64,000 nucleotides of DNA from Branchiostoma floridae (GCF_000003815.2 NC_049982.1:32591725-32655724), one strand, 5' to 3'. Counted from the first letter of the stretch, positions 24,274 through 37,662 are shown. Program-made: numbers and translations. The notes: a model not told the origin generated them from the sequence alone.

Positions 24274-27170
24274 TTAGTACTCATGGTGGCGCGCATTTTT
24301 GTCCTTGAGCACGGCACGGTCGACCTTCTGACGCCGCTGGGTCCTGCCGACTTTGGACTTGTCCTTTGAACAGTCATCGGCCACGGAGGCTGACGTAATG
24401 TCCCCCACTTGTTTGGTTCCAAACTCCAGCTGGTGCATAAATACGAAGATTGAACAAACAATCAGAGGTTACACTGCCTTGTTAATAATATCGCTGAATT
24501 ATTCTCTAGGCATAGTATTCCTTCATCCACTGCCCTCGACATTTTGGTCTGTAAATGTTTTAAGTTATTATTTAGTTTTCATGACGTAAATTTTTGCAAA
24601 GTAAGCATAAGGAAGGAAAACTACCAGGTATCGTATCGGAAAGATAAACACCCTCCCACACAAAAGACTACAATAACTGTAACAATATTATGGTATTGGC
24701 AACAGCTCATACGAAACACTGATTAATAAGGTAAAACGCTTACTGGTGGTAAATCTGTATCCATCCTTCCGTCAGGCATGTCAGGTGGAGCAGCACTGCA
24801 CAGGGCACGTTTTCCGTCCGCTATCGATGGTAGAGTGACTCCTGCACAAATTTTGAAGAAGAAAAGACGGAAGATTGAAGCCATGAATGTACAATGCAAA
24901 TGTATATTAATATTGACAGTGTCTTCTGCTTCATCTGTAAATGACATCATTGATGGGGGTTGAATATGATGTACTCCAATCCATTATGATGCCATCACAA
25001 ATAACAATAGTTTAGAAATCTCTTGTTGTTGCTGTAATGTTGCACGGAAACTGTGCCCCTCCCCACTACGTCTACACTACAAAACTCACCGGGCTTGCAA
25101 CGTTTCTTTCCCTTTTTTACTGCATCAGTGGCTAGACTGGGTAGACTGGTCTCGTCCAGCTGCTTTCCTGTCTTGTGGCTATTCCTCCTCCTGAGGATTT
25201 TCTCCTGACCTGGTGCCCTGCTGCTGTCCTGCCCTGGTGCCCTGCTGCAGTCCTGCCCTGGTGCCCTGCTTTTGTGCTGCCCTGGTGCCCTACTGCTGTC
25301 TTGACCTAGTGCCCTGCTGCTGTCCTGATGTAGTGTCCTGCTGCTGTCCTGAGCTGGTGCCCCGTTGCTCTCCTGAAGTCGTGCCCTACTGCTGTCCTGA
25401 TGTGGTGCCATGCTGTTATGGTGCCTTGGTGCCCTGCTATTGTCCTGACGTACTGTCTCAACTAGTGCCCTGTTGCTCTCCTGATCTGATGTCATTCTAT
25501 GCACACCATAAGACCCACCATTGTCTTCCCTGCCCAACAGCTGAGGCGAGGCACAATAAATCCTCTGCATTCTATTTTCTTCCCTACGACAATCAAGATC
25601 AGATAGTTTACCAGCGTTTATGTTTTGATTATTGTGTTGAACAGAAGCAACATATGGTGCCCTCTTCGTTGTTTTGACGGTTCCTGTTACTTCTTTTTCT
25701 TTATGGTGAAGTTCAATGCTTGTCTGCGACATTCTTACATCAGATTCATTTACGTCTTTCATATCAAGANNNNNNNNNNNNNNNNNNNNNNNNNNNNNNN
25801 NNNNNNNNNNNNNNNNNNNNNNNNNNNNNNNNNNNNNNNNNNNNNNNNNNNNNNNNNNNNNNNNNNNNNNNNNNNNNNNNNNNNNNNNNNNNNNNNNNNN
25901 NNNNNNNNNNNNNNNNNNNNNNNNNNNNNNNNNNNNNNNNNNNNNNNNNNNNNNNNNNNNNNNNNNNNNNNNNNNNNNNNNNNNNNNNNNNNNNNNNNNN
26001 NNNNNNNNNNNNNNNNNNNNNNNNNNNNNNNNNNNNNNNNNNNNNNNNNNNNNNNNNNNNNNNNNNNNNNNNNNNNNNNNNNNNNNNNNNNNNNNNNNNN
26101 NNNNNNNNNNNNNNNNNNNNNNNNNNNNNNNNNNNNNNNNNNNNNNNNNNNNNNNNNNNNNNNNNNNNNNNNNNNNNNNNNNNNNNNNNNNNNNNNNNNN
26201 NNNNNNNNNNNNNNNNNNNNNNNNNNNNNNNNNNNNNNNNNNNNNNNNNNNNNNTCTTTCTTGGACTGCGTCGCCATTTTTTCATTGTAATCTGCTGTCG
26301 TTGAGATTTTCTCCCTATGGGTTCTGAGGGAAGGCTTTTGATGTTCTTCTGCTATTTTCTGTGATGATGGTCTTTTAGATAACTTGCAAGATTTTGCTGC
26401 CTGAGATCTATCAACTGCTGTGGAATCTTTCTTCCGCTTTGTGAACTCTGTTTCTCCGGATCCCTTGTTCCGTTCCACTTCTGGGTTGTTGTTGTTCCTC
26501 AGAGCGCCATCTATCTGTTGCACTTCTACGCTCTTGGCATTTGTATGTCTGGAGGACTTCCTTGAGTGCACTTTGTTGCTTTGTGTATGTTTGATTTGAG
26601 GTAACTTTTCCCTATGATGTCCTTTCTCTGAGATGTTCTCTACTGTGTTTCCAGACGTCTCGGTGTATCTTTACAAATAGAAAAAAAGCAAGTTGAAATA
26701 TAACGTTATGAAGTCAAATTGTCGAGTGAAATCTTGCCTAAGTGCAGTATGATAGCCCAGCTGATAAGCTGAGATTTCACTGGTTCTTCAAAGCACTGAA
26801 AAAAAAGATGGCACATCAGTATCAGCTTCTTACTCCACATAGACAATTATATTATTGATAAACACGAACCTCGGAGTCTATCCTTCACTTATGATACACA
26901 ATAAAAATATAATGCTTACCTATCTGCAGTGACTGTGCTCTTAGATGCTGGCTGTGTGTCCTTCACGTCGGAGGCTCCGGGTTTTTTCACCTTTTCATTT
27001 TTTCCCTCACGTTGACGCTGTTGCCGAATGGGAGGTAGTGGATGGGAGCCCATGACAGTAGGTGGTGGGATGGGCCCGGGAATAGGCATGTGACGATGTC
27101 CATGAATAGCAGGAACCGATACTGGTTTTCTCTGGCGCAGGGCCCCGTTTTCCTTCTTAGAATTGCTCAT
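24274..27170 (-). CDS. Unrecognised basic, low-complexity protein with 8-residue repeats
   Basis: I do not recognise the family. Four exon blocks read on the minus strand: 27170-26920 (start), 26668-25090 (interrupted by the gap 26254-25770), 24841-24744 and 24429-24274 (TAA). Splice sites at 26920, 26668, 25090, 24841, 24744 and 24429 are good GT-AG, and phases fit at every visible junction. The chosen start (MSNSKKENGALRQRKP) gives a Pro-rich N-terminus (IPGPIPPPTVMGSHPLPPI). An upstream in-frame ATG at 27290 is possible but adds an unlikely segment. The middle is Lys/Ser/Gln-rich with basic patches, then nine or so 8-residue repeats of consensus APGQDSSR. The last exon ends KDKNARHHEY and contains RTQRRQKVDR. 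No membrane segment or signal peptide is seen. About 530 residues are visible. The frames on the two sides of the gap differ, so the gap length is wrong or an intron lies inside. It is probably nuclear or cytoskeletal, which is inference from basic composition only. Confidence 0.72.
25203..25450 (-). repeat. 24-bp coding minisatellite (8-residue repeat)
   Basis: In-frame repeat encoding APGQDSSR and variants (APHQDSSR, ARLQESNG, APAQDSSR, TLHQDSSR, ALGQDSSR, APGQHKSR, APGQDCSR). On the plus strand it appears as GGTGCCCTGCTGCTGTCCTG-like units. Copy number may vary between alleles. It precedes a basic stretch EKILRRRNSHK in the protein. Confidence 0.92.
25770..26254. other. Assembly gap (485 N) inside a coding exon
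   Basis: Frame on the minus strand is open into the gap from both sides, but the two frames are offset by 809 bases between known codon starts (26571 and 25762), which is not a multiple of three. The size estimate is therefore wrong or an intron is hidden inside. Confidence 0.95.
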
Positions 27171-29637
27171 TATTTGATGCTTTACTAACGGAAGACATAG
27201 AACCATAGGCGTCAATAAAACATTGTTACAGAAGCCGTGGATATGGAAAACAAAGTAGTAAAAACGTCTCCGACCCCGAGGCGTCGTCAAAAACTCACTG
27301 AATCACAATCCTGATCAATCCAGTTGCCGCTTTACATTACAGCAGATCGTTAGGTTTTCAGAAACAAAGCGTACCGAGTAACTGATCAGCACACAGTTAG
27401 AGCGATTGTTTTTGTGAACACGTAGAATGAGATAGTGAAACAGCTAAGATAATGTCTTCAGCATTTGTAGCTAATGTTTGGCTGACAAAGGCGGAAAAAT
27501 CGACCACCTTACCTACACGCAATGTTGGATTTTTCAAATTCTGTGAGTTGTTCTTGCCTCTAATTCTCAAGAACTTGTGACATCAATACACATAGACCAT
27601 GATCTCTCCGGACAGAATATGTAGTCCTTGTTTCGCAGGTTTGTTGACTAGTGTCAAACTAATCTCGTTGAACTTCAGCGTGTAAAGGTCGGGTGGCACA
27701 GATTGTCCGAAGTAGACAGTGATGAAACGCCCTCTTGTGGAAAATATCAACACTACAAGATGCCCCCGGAGTATTCTCAGTCCTCCTACGGCGACGAAAA
27801 CTTCTTATTAGTTGGATCCACACCAATGTCCTTTCAACGCAGGTTGAGTGAACACAATTTGTGCTGATTCAGGTTCAACGAATTCGGTGGCCAAAATCAG
27901 AGGGTATTTCTCGCGCAGCCGTTCGTGCGGTGACGTTCATCCGTGTCAAAGATGACATTGGTTTGTTGTTGACGTTACCAAGGTGTTCGATTGTGGTCGC
28001 CAGGGCTCCACGATTGACATTGTTCCAGAACAGACCCATTGTAATTTTTTTTCATTATTATGATGGCTACTTCAAAATTATCTTCCGAAAAACTTGGATG
28101 GGCGTCACCTACATGCAATTCATTTAAAGTTTCATCGTTTTTGGCACAACTTTACATGCCACTAATTTTCGTCGAAAAAGGCGGAGCAAAAAACTTAGGG
28201 AAAGCCCTATTGTTTGCGTTTTATTCTGGTCACTGCTAATTTGAACTCGGAACCATTAAACATCATGTTTGCAGCTCGGTGTGGCTTGATGCTCCACGGT
28301 CTCGCAGCGCCCCCTTGCAGTTTGTATGAGCATTGCATGTACTCAGTACACTACTTTCAAGCCCGATGTTGAAATGGTCTGTCTCGAGGACGGGAGAGCT
28401 ATCACAGTAAGGGATAACATTTGTCTATATCCTATATTTGTTGATCTATATATTTTAAACATATCGAAAAGTGCTTTTAAGATAAGTTTTCGTTAACATT
28501 TGTATTCATCTCTTCCAGTTCTTTCGATGTAACAAGCAATATGTCCCAAGCAGAAAAATAGACACAAATTGGTCAGACGATTACGCGGAAAAGGGAACAA
28601 AATAGATGTTGTATAAATTGATAACGACGGATCGAAATTTCTTATTAGCTATTTACCTGTGTCAAGGTATGACAAGGTCATCGAGGCCTACGACAAGCGC
28701 CCGCTTTCAATGATACATTTTTCCGTAACATTTATTGCACATTACTACGGTAGATATCGTATGATACAATAAAACGCAATGAAGGACACTGAAATAAATG
28801 TATTTGATCCCATACAACGTAGAAAAATAATACAGATTAAGGATGCCAAATTTGAATGATTAAATCTCTTTCAAAAAGTTACAAAGTTCTTATTCAAAAC
28901 ACGCGATTTTCGCCGACTTCACGTTTGTTGGTGATTATCTTGTCACTGAATGCAGGCTATTTCCATGTGATGTTGAAAGCAAGAATCATGATAGGTATGT
29001 ACCGACAGCTGTAAATAAAAGCTATCTATTAAACTTTTAGCCATCAGGGTTATTTCATTGGTTAGATGTCGCAGTGTTTTATTATTTGTTAGATGTCGTA
29101 GTGTTTTATCGTTGGTTAGATGACTTAAAAAAGCTACAATTTAGTTTCTTTAAGGCAGATATAGTGCATTTCTGTGTGCTTTTCCTGATAAAGTGCCTTC
29201 AAACAATAACTCTCCTCTATGCTTAAGAGGTAACGAAATTCCGTGCTAAAAGTTGTGTTTTAAGGTAACGTTAACGTTAGTGGCTATCAATATACGTCAA
29301 CCCTTGCTCGAGCAGAATTACACCTACAGCTACGCTTGACTTGAAATTGGAGAACCCCAATTATGCATTAGACATGGGGGACTGCGCATTGGGCTCAGTG
29401 GAGCAAGTACACATTATGTGTAATTCAGTACGTTTCACTGGCCTGAACTTTAGAGTTTAAGAGTCAAAATTGCGCACTGCGTGGAATAAAACAGGGGACT
29501 AGCCTACTCATTACGTTGACTTCAAAAGAACACAATTACACAGTACGGAAAATTGTATGCCAAGCCTTCTTAGTCATAGCTGTCCTTTAGTGAAAAAAAG
29601 AGAACATTTTTGTCTGCCGAAATATCGTCTGCGACGA

Positions 29638-29645
29638 TGACGTCA
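29638..29645. promoter_or_regulatory. Palindromic CRE-type site TGACGTCA
   Basis: Perfect CREB/ATF palindrome in a CpG-dense stretch. A TATATA-containing word follows about 270 bases downstream. No transcript is known, so this is only a candidate promoter element. Confidence 0.3.
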
Positions 29646-32600
29646 CGCTAGGAATACGTATCCCGCGATGCCTTGCGCCCGAATGCCGCCTCCCGCGTTG
29701 AACTTGTGGATCGTCTTGCCCGAAGCTCTCGAGACGCACAAAGACAAGTGACCCGAGCGAGTAACACATCCGACTTGAACAATGCCCTGGCGTCCGTTCC
29801 ACGCGGTCCAAGGTGTCCCGTTCCCCCGACCGGATTTGTGTATCGCTGCGTATCCGCTCTTAGCGTTTGTTCGGCGGAGACGCCGGTAGCTTTACATTCA
29901 AAGGTACTATATAGTGGCCCCGGCATTGTCAAGGACGGAGCTTGTAGTGTAGGATTGTGGTTGTGTTGTTTGTGAAAGGAGCTACTTGATCTTTGTTTAG
30001 CCACACCACTTAAGCACAGTGGACTGGTTCTTCACCCGACACATATACATCTTCATAGTCATTAGCCGTGGCGGAGTAAACTTTATACACTCGTAGGCAT
30101 CGGTACTACATTTTCAGACCAGGAAAAAAAAATCACAAATGAATCCAATACATTCGCAGATGTCAATGAAGACTCTTACTTAATACTTCGAATCATTCTG
30201 TCGCACATCTTTACAAAATTCTTGAAGTAGAATTTCTTTTTGATATGCAGCAGGTGCAGTAATGTATTCACCTGTTGTAACGGCCTCGATCCATGCGATT
30301 TCTCTGTCGCGGCCAGAACAAAGGGAATAATACAAAAGTCCTTAAAGGGAGTGGATTTCTTATTGACGTTTAGTAGACCCAATCCTCTTAGTTCTATATA
30401 TAAATGGCAAAATATGCGACCAAAGGGGTTTTTTGTTGCGTATGTGTATGTTTATGTGTATGATATGCAAACGCGTTCCATCTGCTGTTCTATTCCGTAT
30501 GTCTTCCTTATCTCTGACATTTGACATTGACGTAAACGTTTGAAGGATTTCATAAGACGTGTCCAGGTCTCCCGCACCCTATCGCTAATGTGTGACCCCC
30601 TCCCTCTAGCCCTCGCCCCCCACCCCACCCCCTGCACGCCCTATGTGTGCCCATCGGACGGTGACGGCCTCCCGTCTGTCTCGGTGGGCACAGATCAGTG
30701 ATAAGGGTGCCGTAGCCGCCGGCACATTACCGCCACTATCCACCGCACAGTATCGCCTATCCCCCGACAATCAGTCTGGAGCCAGCGCTACCGTGCCCGA
30801 GCTAATTGTGCGTAAGCCTAGAAGCCTTGTTGAAAGGGCAACACTGTTGAAACAATGGGATTACATTATAGCGGAAGCAAGCCTGGCTAGGAAAGGCAAT
30901 AGATGAAATTACAGAAACAACTTTTAATAGGATATAAAAACATTTCTTCACTCTTGGAGTAGAACACGCGGCCACTTAATGACACACAATACGAGAGGAC
31001 CTGTCCTCGAAGTGTTAAGGGGTTTTGGGCGACACTTTGCCTAACTGTGCGACGTTTCTTTTTTGTAGGAGATGTATTTGCTTGTGCGGCGAGGTTATTG
31101 GCGAGTGGTCTGGAGAAAGGCTAAAGTTTCGGGCTCACATCCTGTTGACTTCTGCGCCCTGTACTTGACTTCGTTTGAAGTTAGTCAATGTTGCACGAGC
31201 CAGGTAGGCTGTCTTGTTTATTTTGATATAGAGCCAGGCCCTCTCTCTCTAGGCAGGCGCCCAAGGCCACCTCACCCATTCAGATCGTGAATGAGGTCAG
31301 AGAGAAACAGAAAACAGGCGGAAAATAGCCCCTTAAGATGGGTGGTCGGGCCCTGAAGTACGCACGGGTCAAAAGTTAAAACAACACTCGAGTCTGGAGA
31401 GGAAGTATTGTGTAGGGGGCGCCACGGACGGTTTAGGTTTCAGCGACTACTATCTAACACGGGATGTCTTTCCTCGCGTCCTAAGACCACAAATTTGGCC
31501 CCCAGCTCTCAGCTTTCGGGCCGAGTTTGGCGTTCAGGTGCCAAGGGCGATGATAACGATAAAACTTGACGTTGGTATTTTAAGTAAAAGTCGTTTGCCA
31601 AGAGCCGAGTAATTGATGGAGTGTAACTCGAGCTGAGCACCCGATATGTAGCACTCGGCTTGTACATTCTCTGTAAGCTGTACATTACTTTATACTTCAC
31701 TTAAACCCTTAATTGATAGTGTAATGGGCCAGAGGTTGTCTACTATGTACACCCTGCGCGTCGCCACCAGACCCCGTTGTTCAAACATAAACCCGAATGG
31801 AGTCCTCAGGAGACACGGAAACTGTTCGGCACGCTCGGCGGCCGGCCCCCCTCTCCACTGCCGTCTCCTTCTTTCACTCAGCGCGGTGGTTCACCCCGTA
31901 ATTTGTTTAAGTCGTGTGCTGTTTCCAAAATTCTACCTTGCCCCGAAGGTGGTTGACTGTCTGGGAGTGAATGGTTAGACAAATATTGATATTTGGTTTG
32001 TAACCTTAGATTCGGAATGCAGGCTATTACTGAGATATAGCCCCTCCAAGTACCTGTCTCTTCCAGCCCAACCTTCAGCGCCTTCACGCTCCTTTCAGAA
32101 ATCAAGGGTAGTGCGTCGTTTTCAAGGCGACGTTCAGGAAAATTCCCGACGATTTTTGTGCATGCAGATCCGTCCGCAGACAGAGCGCCGGTGTCCACAT
32201 GTTTTGTTTTGTTTTTATCTCTTACATACTTGCAATGGTGCGTGGTTATATCCTGAGCCATTGTTGGTGGCGCCAAGCTGGTGGTAACGATAGCTGGCGC
32301 TAATGACTGCGGAGGCTACCCGAGTTTACCTGGTCCCCGCCGCTTCTGTCTTCGCCGGCAGGTAATGGAGGGGTACGGCGGCGACGCTACACCGCGACCC
32401 GACAGACGGCTCAACAAGCCCGCGCCGCGGTGGTCCCACGTCTGGGTGGGCCGTCCCTGCGACTCGACAGCAATGCTTCTCTTCACCCTCACTGAACATT
32501 TGCCTCATGATTGGAAGAAAAAGCCCGGAATAAATTGATTATGGGTTCTGTTCTATTTCAGCGTCACATTTGCACTGACTCCGGCGACGAGAAGGTCGCA

Positions 32601-33907
32601 GATAAAAGTCCTCCCATGGCTCGTCCAACTGCAGATGGAGTAATTGCGCATTGACAAACAGAATGACACTTACATGCAGTACAGAAAAGACACAGAAAAG
32701 GCTGAGAACTTTCCCGAACACATTCAACTTTTGCCATTGATTGAAAAGAAGCTTTCTCGCAAACACTGTGTCTCATAACACTTTTCTTAAACAAAGATTT
32801 TAATTCCATGCGTATAAAAGAATGAGTAATTCATCGAACTCGCTGCAAAATGTTTTAATGAAGTTGTGCAACAAACCATTCATTCATTTATCCATTGAAG
32901 TAAAAGTCACACTCTTAGTCATTTATCACTGAGTTCGGTTCTTTTGAAAAATATCGAAACATGTACTTCTTTACATAAGGCGTTTTAAAATTCCTCTTAA
33001 AGACAAATCTTCATTTGGAAGAAGTATCCCCAGACACCTGGGTAGTTTGCTGAGTTCACCGTCCCTCCTTAAGTAGATGACGGAAGGTGATAGCTCGTCT
33101 GCTGAGTTGGAAAATGCCACTTTGTAAGAAATGGCATAGCCGCGGGCACCTCACACTGAGAAGACACCACAACAATGTCCAAACGACTTTTCCTTCATTT
33201 ATGACACTTTTTTTAGCTGCAGACGGCCCTTAATTCTCTAACTGCATTGTCTAGTGACCTCTGGTTACAATGTACCTTTCGACTGCAGATGTTGCCACAA
33301 AAGAGGAAAATGCAGAACTACAAGGATGCAACGAATTTTCTAACACGGCGATGATTATTTACAGTTACATTTAAACATTGGAAATCAACCGTGATTGGAG
33401 GATGACACGTCAGACAACTACAACAAAACGCGAAGGGCTGAAATCACTAACATCAAGTTATGCTTTTGCGCTTTTGTTCTTCATTGGCTTTTTTAATAGC
33501 CTTTTGATTTAAAAGAAAAAGCTTCAAGATGCATAAACAATTAAGTCAGAGAAATTCAACAACTGATTGTTGTGAGAATCGTTACATTTCAACCGTTTAT
33601 AATGAAATCAAAGCTGAAAATGCTACAGAGTCCACGCCAGTTCCACACGACAGAAGTTGCTAGCGTGATGGATTGAAACTTAATGAGCCCTAACAGTGAC
33701 AGAAAATCACTCCATGATTACTGTGATTATCGGGAAATAATCCAAGGCCGTGGAGTGTTGTGAGTACGCACTGAATCACCTGCTCTGCGTGGGGAGAAAA
33801 TAAGGCCACATGTCATCTGGACACACCTTTAAACACCATTGTGGGCTACACAAGAAAATAGTGTTAATCGTTTCCGCCAGTCCAACAGAAACAATGGTTG
33901 CTAACTG

Positions 33908-34110
33908 TAACACTAGTTCACTTTTATCCGCGGGTTTACCTATATCCGTTGCATCTAGAAACGGGATATTTAGGAATATCATGTCGACGGATTGTTGTGT
34001 GCCTAATTGATTTTTTTTTCAAATCAGAGCAGTTTGAAACCACTGTCCGTTGACACGATATTCTCAAATATATTGCATTTAAAATCAACGGATATAGATT
34101 ACTGGCATTA
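33908..34110. mobile_element. Fold-back MITE, TAACACTAGTTCACC family, copy 3 (decayed right end)
   Basis: The left end TAACACTAGTTCACTTTTAT is intact, and the inner arms (ATTTAGGAATATCATGTCGA versus CCGTTGACACGATATTC) match the family. The right terminus has diverged (ATTACTGGCATTA). Confidence 0.8.
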
Positions 34111-34549
34111 TAACGTTTTACAGGAATATCTTGGACAAAGTGATTGTACAGTGCACGTGTTGATAATGTTTTCAGTTTATCCAGGTTCTAAACCGTCCAT
34201 TGGACAACATATTGTTTTGTAGATGAATGAAAATCTGAATAGACATATACAGATATTTGGGGTAAACCGAGAAATGTCAGTGTGAGATAGCTAATGTGTA
34301 AGGTCGGCTAGCACGCCACATGTAGAAGCCATTTTCACTAGCTATAGGTGGAGGCCGATATTAGCTAACAGAATTGGATATGTATAACATATGACTTGAA
34401 TGATTGTATATGTGATGTCTTATGCGGTGACTCTGATATGTGAAAGTATGATATGAAACATAATAAAAACACAGAAATTTCAGAAAGGTTTTTTTATGAA
34501 TCAAATTCGTTTGAACTTCTAACGATATTTTGCTTCGATCAACGATCAT

Positions 34550-34818
34550 TTGCCGGTGCAATGACCGAGTGGGCAGAGTGTTCGCCTTGCATTTGGTAGG
34601 TCGTGAGTTCGCTCCCCAGCCGAGTCATACCAAAGACTTTAAAATTGGTACATGCTGCTTTCTCTGCTCAGCACTCAGCATTCGGGATAGAGGATGGAAG
34701 TTGAACACACACCACTACCAGTGGACTAGCCCCCTACTGTAGTGATTGCACAAAGCTGTGTGGCCCAGGGCTACTGAAATGGAGATGGGCGCCGCCCCAT
34801 GTGCCATCTTTTCTTTTG
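34550..34818 (+). mobile_element. tRNA-derived SINE with 9-bp target duplication
   Basis: The head at 34561-34631 resembles a tRNA: ATGAC pairs with GTCAT at the other end, followed by ACCA. GTGGGCAGAGTGTTCG is an A-box-like word and GGTCGTGAGTTCGCTCC a B-box-like word. A non-tRNA body of about 190 bp follows (GTGTGGCCCAGGGCTACTGA). Direct repeat AACGATCAT flanks it at 34541-34549 and 34819-34827. RNA polymerase III would be the expected promoter user. Confidence 0.85.
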
Positions 34819-36602
34819 AACGATCATCGCAACAGGGCATAGACACATGATAATATTAGTCTTCCTTCTATAACTTACATGTAGATTTACAGCGAGAATC
34901 GGGAAAAATTACTTTCTCATGAACATTTCTACTGAGTTTTGAATCACATGCTATTTTACAATACATTTAGCGCTTGGTAGAGTTTTATTTTTGTCTTACT
35001 TTCTTTTCTTCTGTTTTGTGCCATGGATGGAATGGGCAGGGCACCTGTCAAATCTCACGAGACCCGCTCACGAGACCGACGACTGGAAATATGGCGTGTT
35101 CTTGAAACTGTCCACACCTAGAGCGGGGCAGATCGCCGTGTCTCCTCCTTGTTTAGTCCGAGAAGCTATCTCAGAATAAACAGATAAATCATTCATCGAA
35201 ACATCGAGTCACGCCGTAGGTTTGAACCAATGGTGGGAGGGGGGCTTGACTGGTGGTCTTGTATTGTACCGGAAAGAGTACAATGTGGAGTGTAAACCAA
35301 AGATGAAGGGTCGGCCGGGAGCAGAGACCAGGTCTTTCTGTGACAAACAATATGTCTCTGATTGCTGAGAGAAGTGATGGTACCAGGTCAGTTATTACAG
35401 TAACAAGGCGTGAATAAAGACAGATGGCCTTGACTCTCTTGACTTTGGATCAGGAGGTAGGAACGTTTTTTTTCGCCACAAGAACGCAAGAAAGAAATGA
35501 TAAATTTCTACTCGTACTATGGAAGGAGATCTTAATTTGTAGCTAGTTATTTTGTACCACCAGACTAAGCAGCTAAAATGTGACACAAAACTGGCTAGTA
35601 AATGATTTGCGTTTGCGATTGGTTTAAAGCTGCCCCGAACATCTGAACATGGACTCAGTCCTGTTATTACATGTACTGTATTTTGCATTGGTCTGTGAGG
35701 AAAAGGGCCATGGCTTAAGCTCTTATCACACATTTAGGACACCCTCATACGTTTTTTATCCCGACCACTCTCCAACGTAAGATTGGGAGTAGCCTGGAAT
35801 CCATCTTGTTCTAATACCTCTTCGCTTCTCTGATTGCACCCAAAAAGATTCCAGAGTTTGAATCGTCAAATTTTTACTTAATGGTCATCACGTAAAAAGA
35901 CCTGAAGGCCACTAAAGGTTACGGATTACATTGTAACTGTAACAGAATCTCTTCGCCCTAGGTCAGAAACATCATGATTGAGACCAGCCCAATTGCTCAC
36001 TATGAGTGAGGACTAACTGACCCAATAGGCGAAGCAGGGGTTACGAGGGCTGCTCGGGAGATTCCCCTACCCACACGGGACCATTTATCGTTCTATCCGA
36101 GGGACGGCCCTAGCCGAAGCTAGGTACTCATTTTCACCTGAGTAAAGTGTCACACGAATAAACTCCGTGGTCTGGAGAAGGTCTGAAGGCCATGGTCAGC
36201 TATGTGCGACAGAGACGTAAGCTAAAACTGACGGTTATATGGACAATAGAATTACCCATTGACGGAATCTCCATCACTTGGTACACGTACCTTTACATAA
36301 CTTTGCATACACATACAAGATGGGTTTTCTGAACGCACAAGAGTTATTTTGGAAAACTTTAACTATAGTTACCTGTTTATGGTACGTTTGTATGGAAACC
36401 GCATTATGAAAGTGACAATAACCAATTTCAAACAGTGCTAGTTGATCATTTTTCGTTAGATTTAAAGTTTATGCTTCATGTATAACGGTGCGTACATATA
36501 TTTTACGCAGTTTCTATGCTAAGCTAGATTCTGTTCAAGTATTTGCCTTCGTTTTTAAGTACACATATACATATATATATAATGCATTTCATTTGTCAAT
36601 GT

Positions 36603-36955
36603 TCACATTACAGTTCCGAAAGAATCAAACTTTTCCTTGAAATCTACAAAAATTTCCAAAGCTTTTATAATCTTACCGACGAACAAAAATCCATCTTCTT
36701 GCTTGAGTCGTCCAACCCCTTTATATATGAAAATGTTGGATAATTCATCTTCTACTGCATACGGAAAAGAAGTCAAACCCATCAATTAGCTTAAGTAGAA
36801 ATTGATTTAGTTTAGACGTTATTCCCTTTTTATTTATCTATGATTATCATTTCTCTTCTTTGTTAAGTATGTTTATGTATACCACTACTACCTTACCCTG
36901 TATGCAATTAGCCCTCGGGCATGAATTTGCAATAAAGATTATTATTATTATATAT
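36603..36955 (+). mobile_element. LINE 3' end fragment with (ATT)n tail, copy 1
   Basis: Reading plus strand, the segment translates to a typical C-terminus of a non-LTR retrotransposon ORF2 (LTDEQKSIFLLESSNPFIYE, an in-frame stop, then FIFYCIRKRSQTHQLA). A 3'UTR ends in TTAGCCCTCGGGCATGAATT, AATAAAG and ATTATTATTATTA. It is 5'-truncated. A second copy is at 39592-39905. Confidence 0.8.
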
Positions 36956-37662
36956 TGAGGATGTTTGGATGTTCAGTAATATCTAAGATTCTAAAAGTTG
37001 TTCATACTTTATGGTGGTATGGCGGCTTTGAAAAGGTGTCCTTTGACACCTGTTCCGCCATACCCTCCATTGTCATTGTATATGGAAATCCTAATGAATA
37101 GATGAATAAATGAATACTGTTGCAGAGACAACAAAGTACAGTTGCAACAGGGTCCCTAATTTTAGGGTCTTTATAATACGTTGACTTTGCAGAGTGAGCT
37201 ACACAGCTTCAAGCTATTTGTCATGATTCGGAAGAGAGACGTGCCTTGCTCAGTAACTAGAGCCACAAACCAAAACAGTAAACACTCAAATACACGTCAT
37301 ACCACAAGGAGTACAGGAAAGAAAACATCCTTGTGTACGGTGGGAAAGAAAATTTTCAAAACCGTTTTACATGTTTCTAAAACAATCCACATAAATCGCA
37401 ACACTTAAGTGGTTTCCGTCTCCCAGAACAATGACACATACAGGTATGACAGTGACACAAAAGGAAACAAAAGGAAAGAAGAAGACATCAGTTGACTGTT
37501 ACTCATGGAATGCCCACACAACAAAACTTGAGTACTTCTCGTGCGGTTTTCCCGTGAATGGTTGGTGACTTTGCAATGTGTTTTGTTTGTGACAGAAAAT
37601 CTACGCATGTCTTACTTTTTCTTTACATGTATTTCCTTTTTTTACCTTTTGTATATGCGCCT

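Larger units (their letters stand above)
27171..34540. other. Gene-poor region with GC-rich unique stretches
   Basis: No exon supported. The left end should hold the promoter of the minus-strand gene. A 26-bp partial triplicate (GTTAGATGTCG.AGTGTTTTAT) lies at about 29058-29121. At 29600-29960 there is a CpG-dense segment with TGACGTCA (29638-29645) and a TATA-like word near 29907. Further GC-rich stretches at 30560-30900, 31040-31330 and 31500-32540 carry small open frames (for example 30643-30906, 32281-32538) with no recognised family. A C-rich run lies at 30594-30633. A MITE lies at 33908-34110. Regulatory DNA or non-coding RNA is possible but not shown. Confidence 0.5.

Noticed and set aside
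25213..25677. 154-codon plus-strand ORF rich in Cys-Cys-Pro
   Set aside because: Antisense shadow of the 24-bp coding minisatellite; splice sites and non-repetitive coding support the minus strand.
29673..29975. 100-codon ORF in the CpG-dense stretch
   Set aside because: Overlapping opposite-strand ORF of similar length and no recognisable family; treated as chance.
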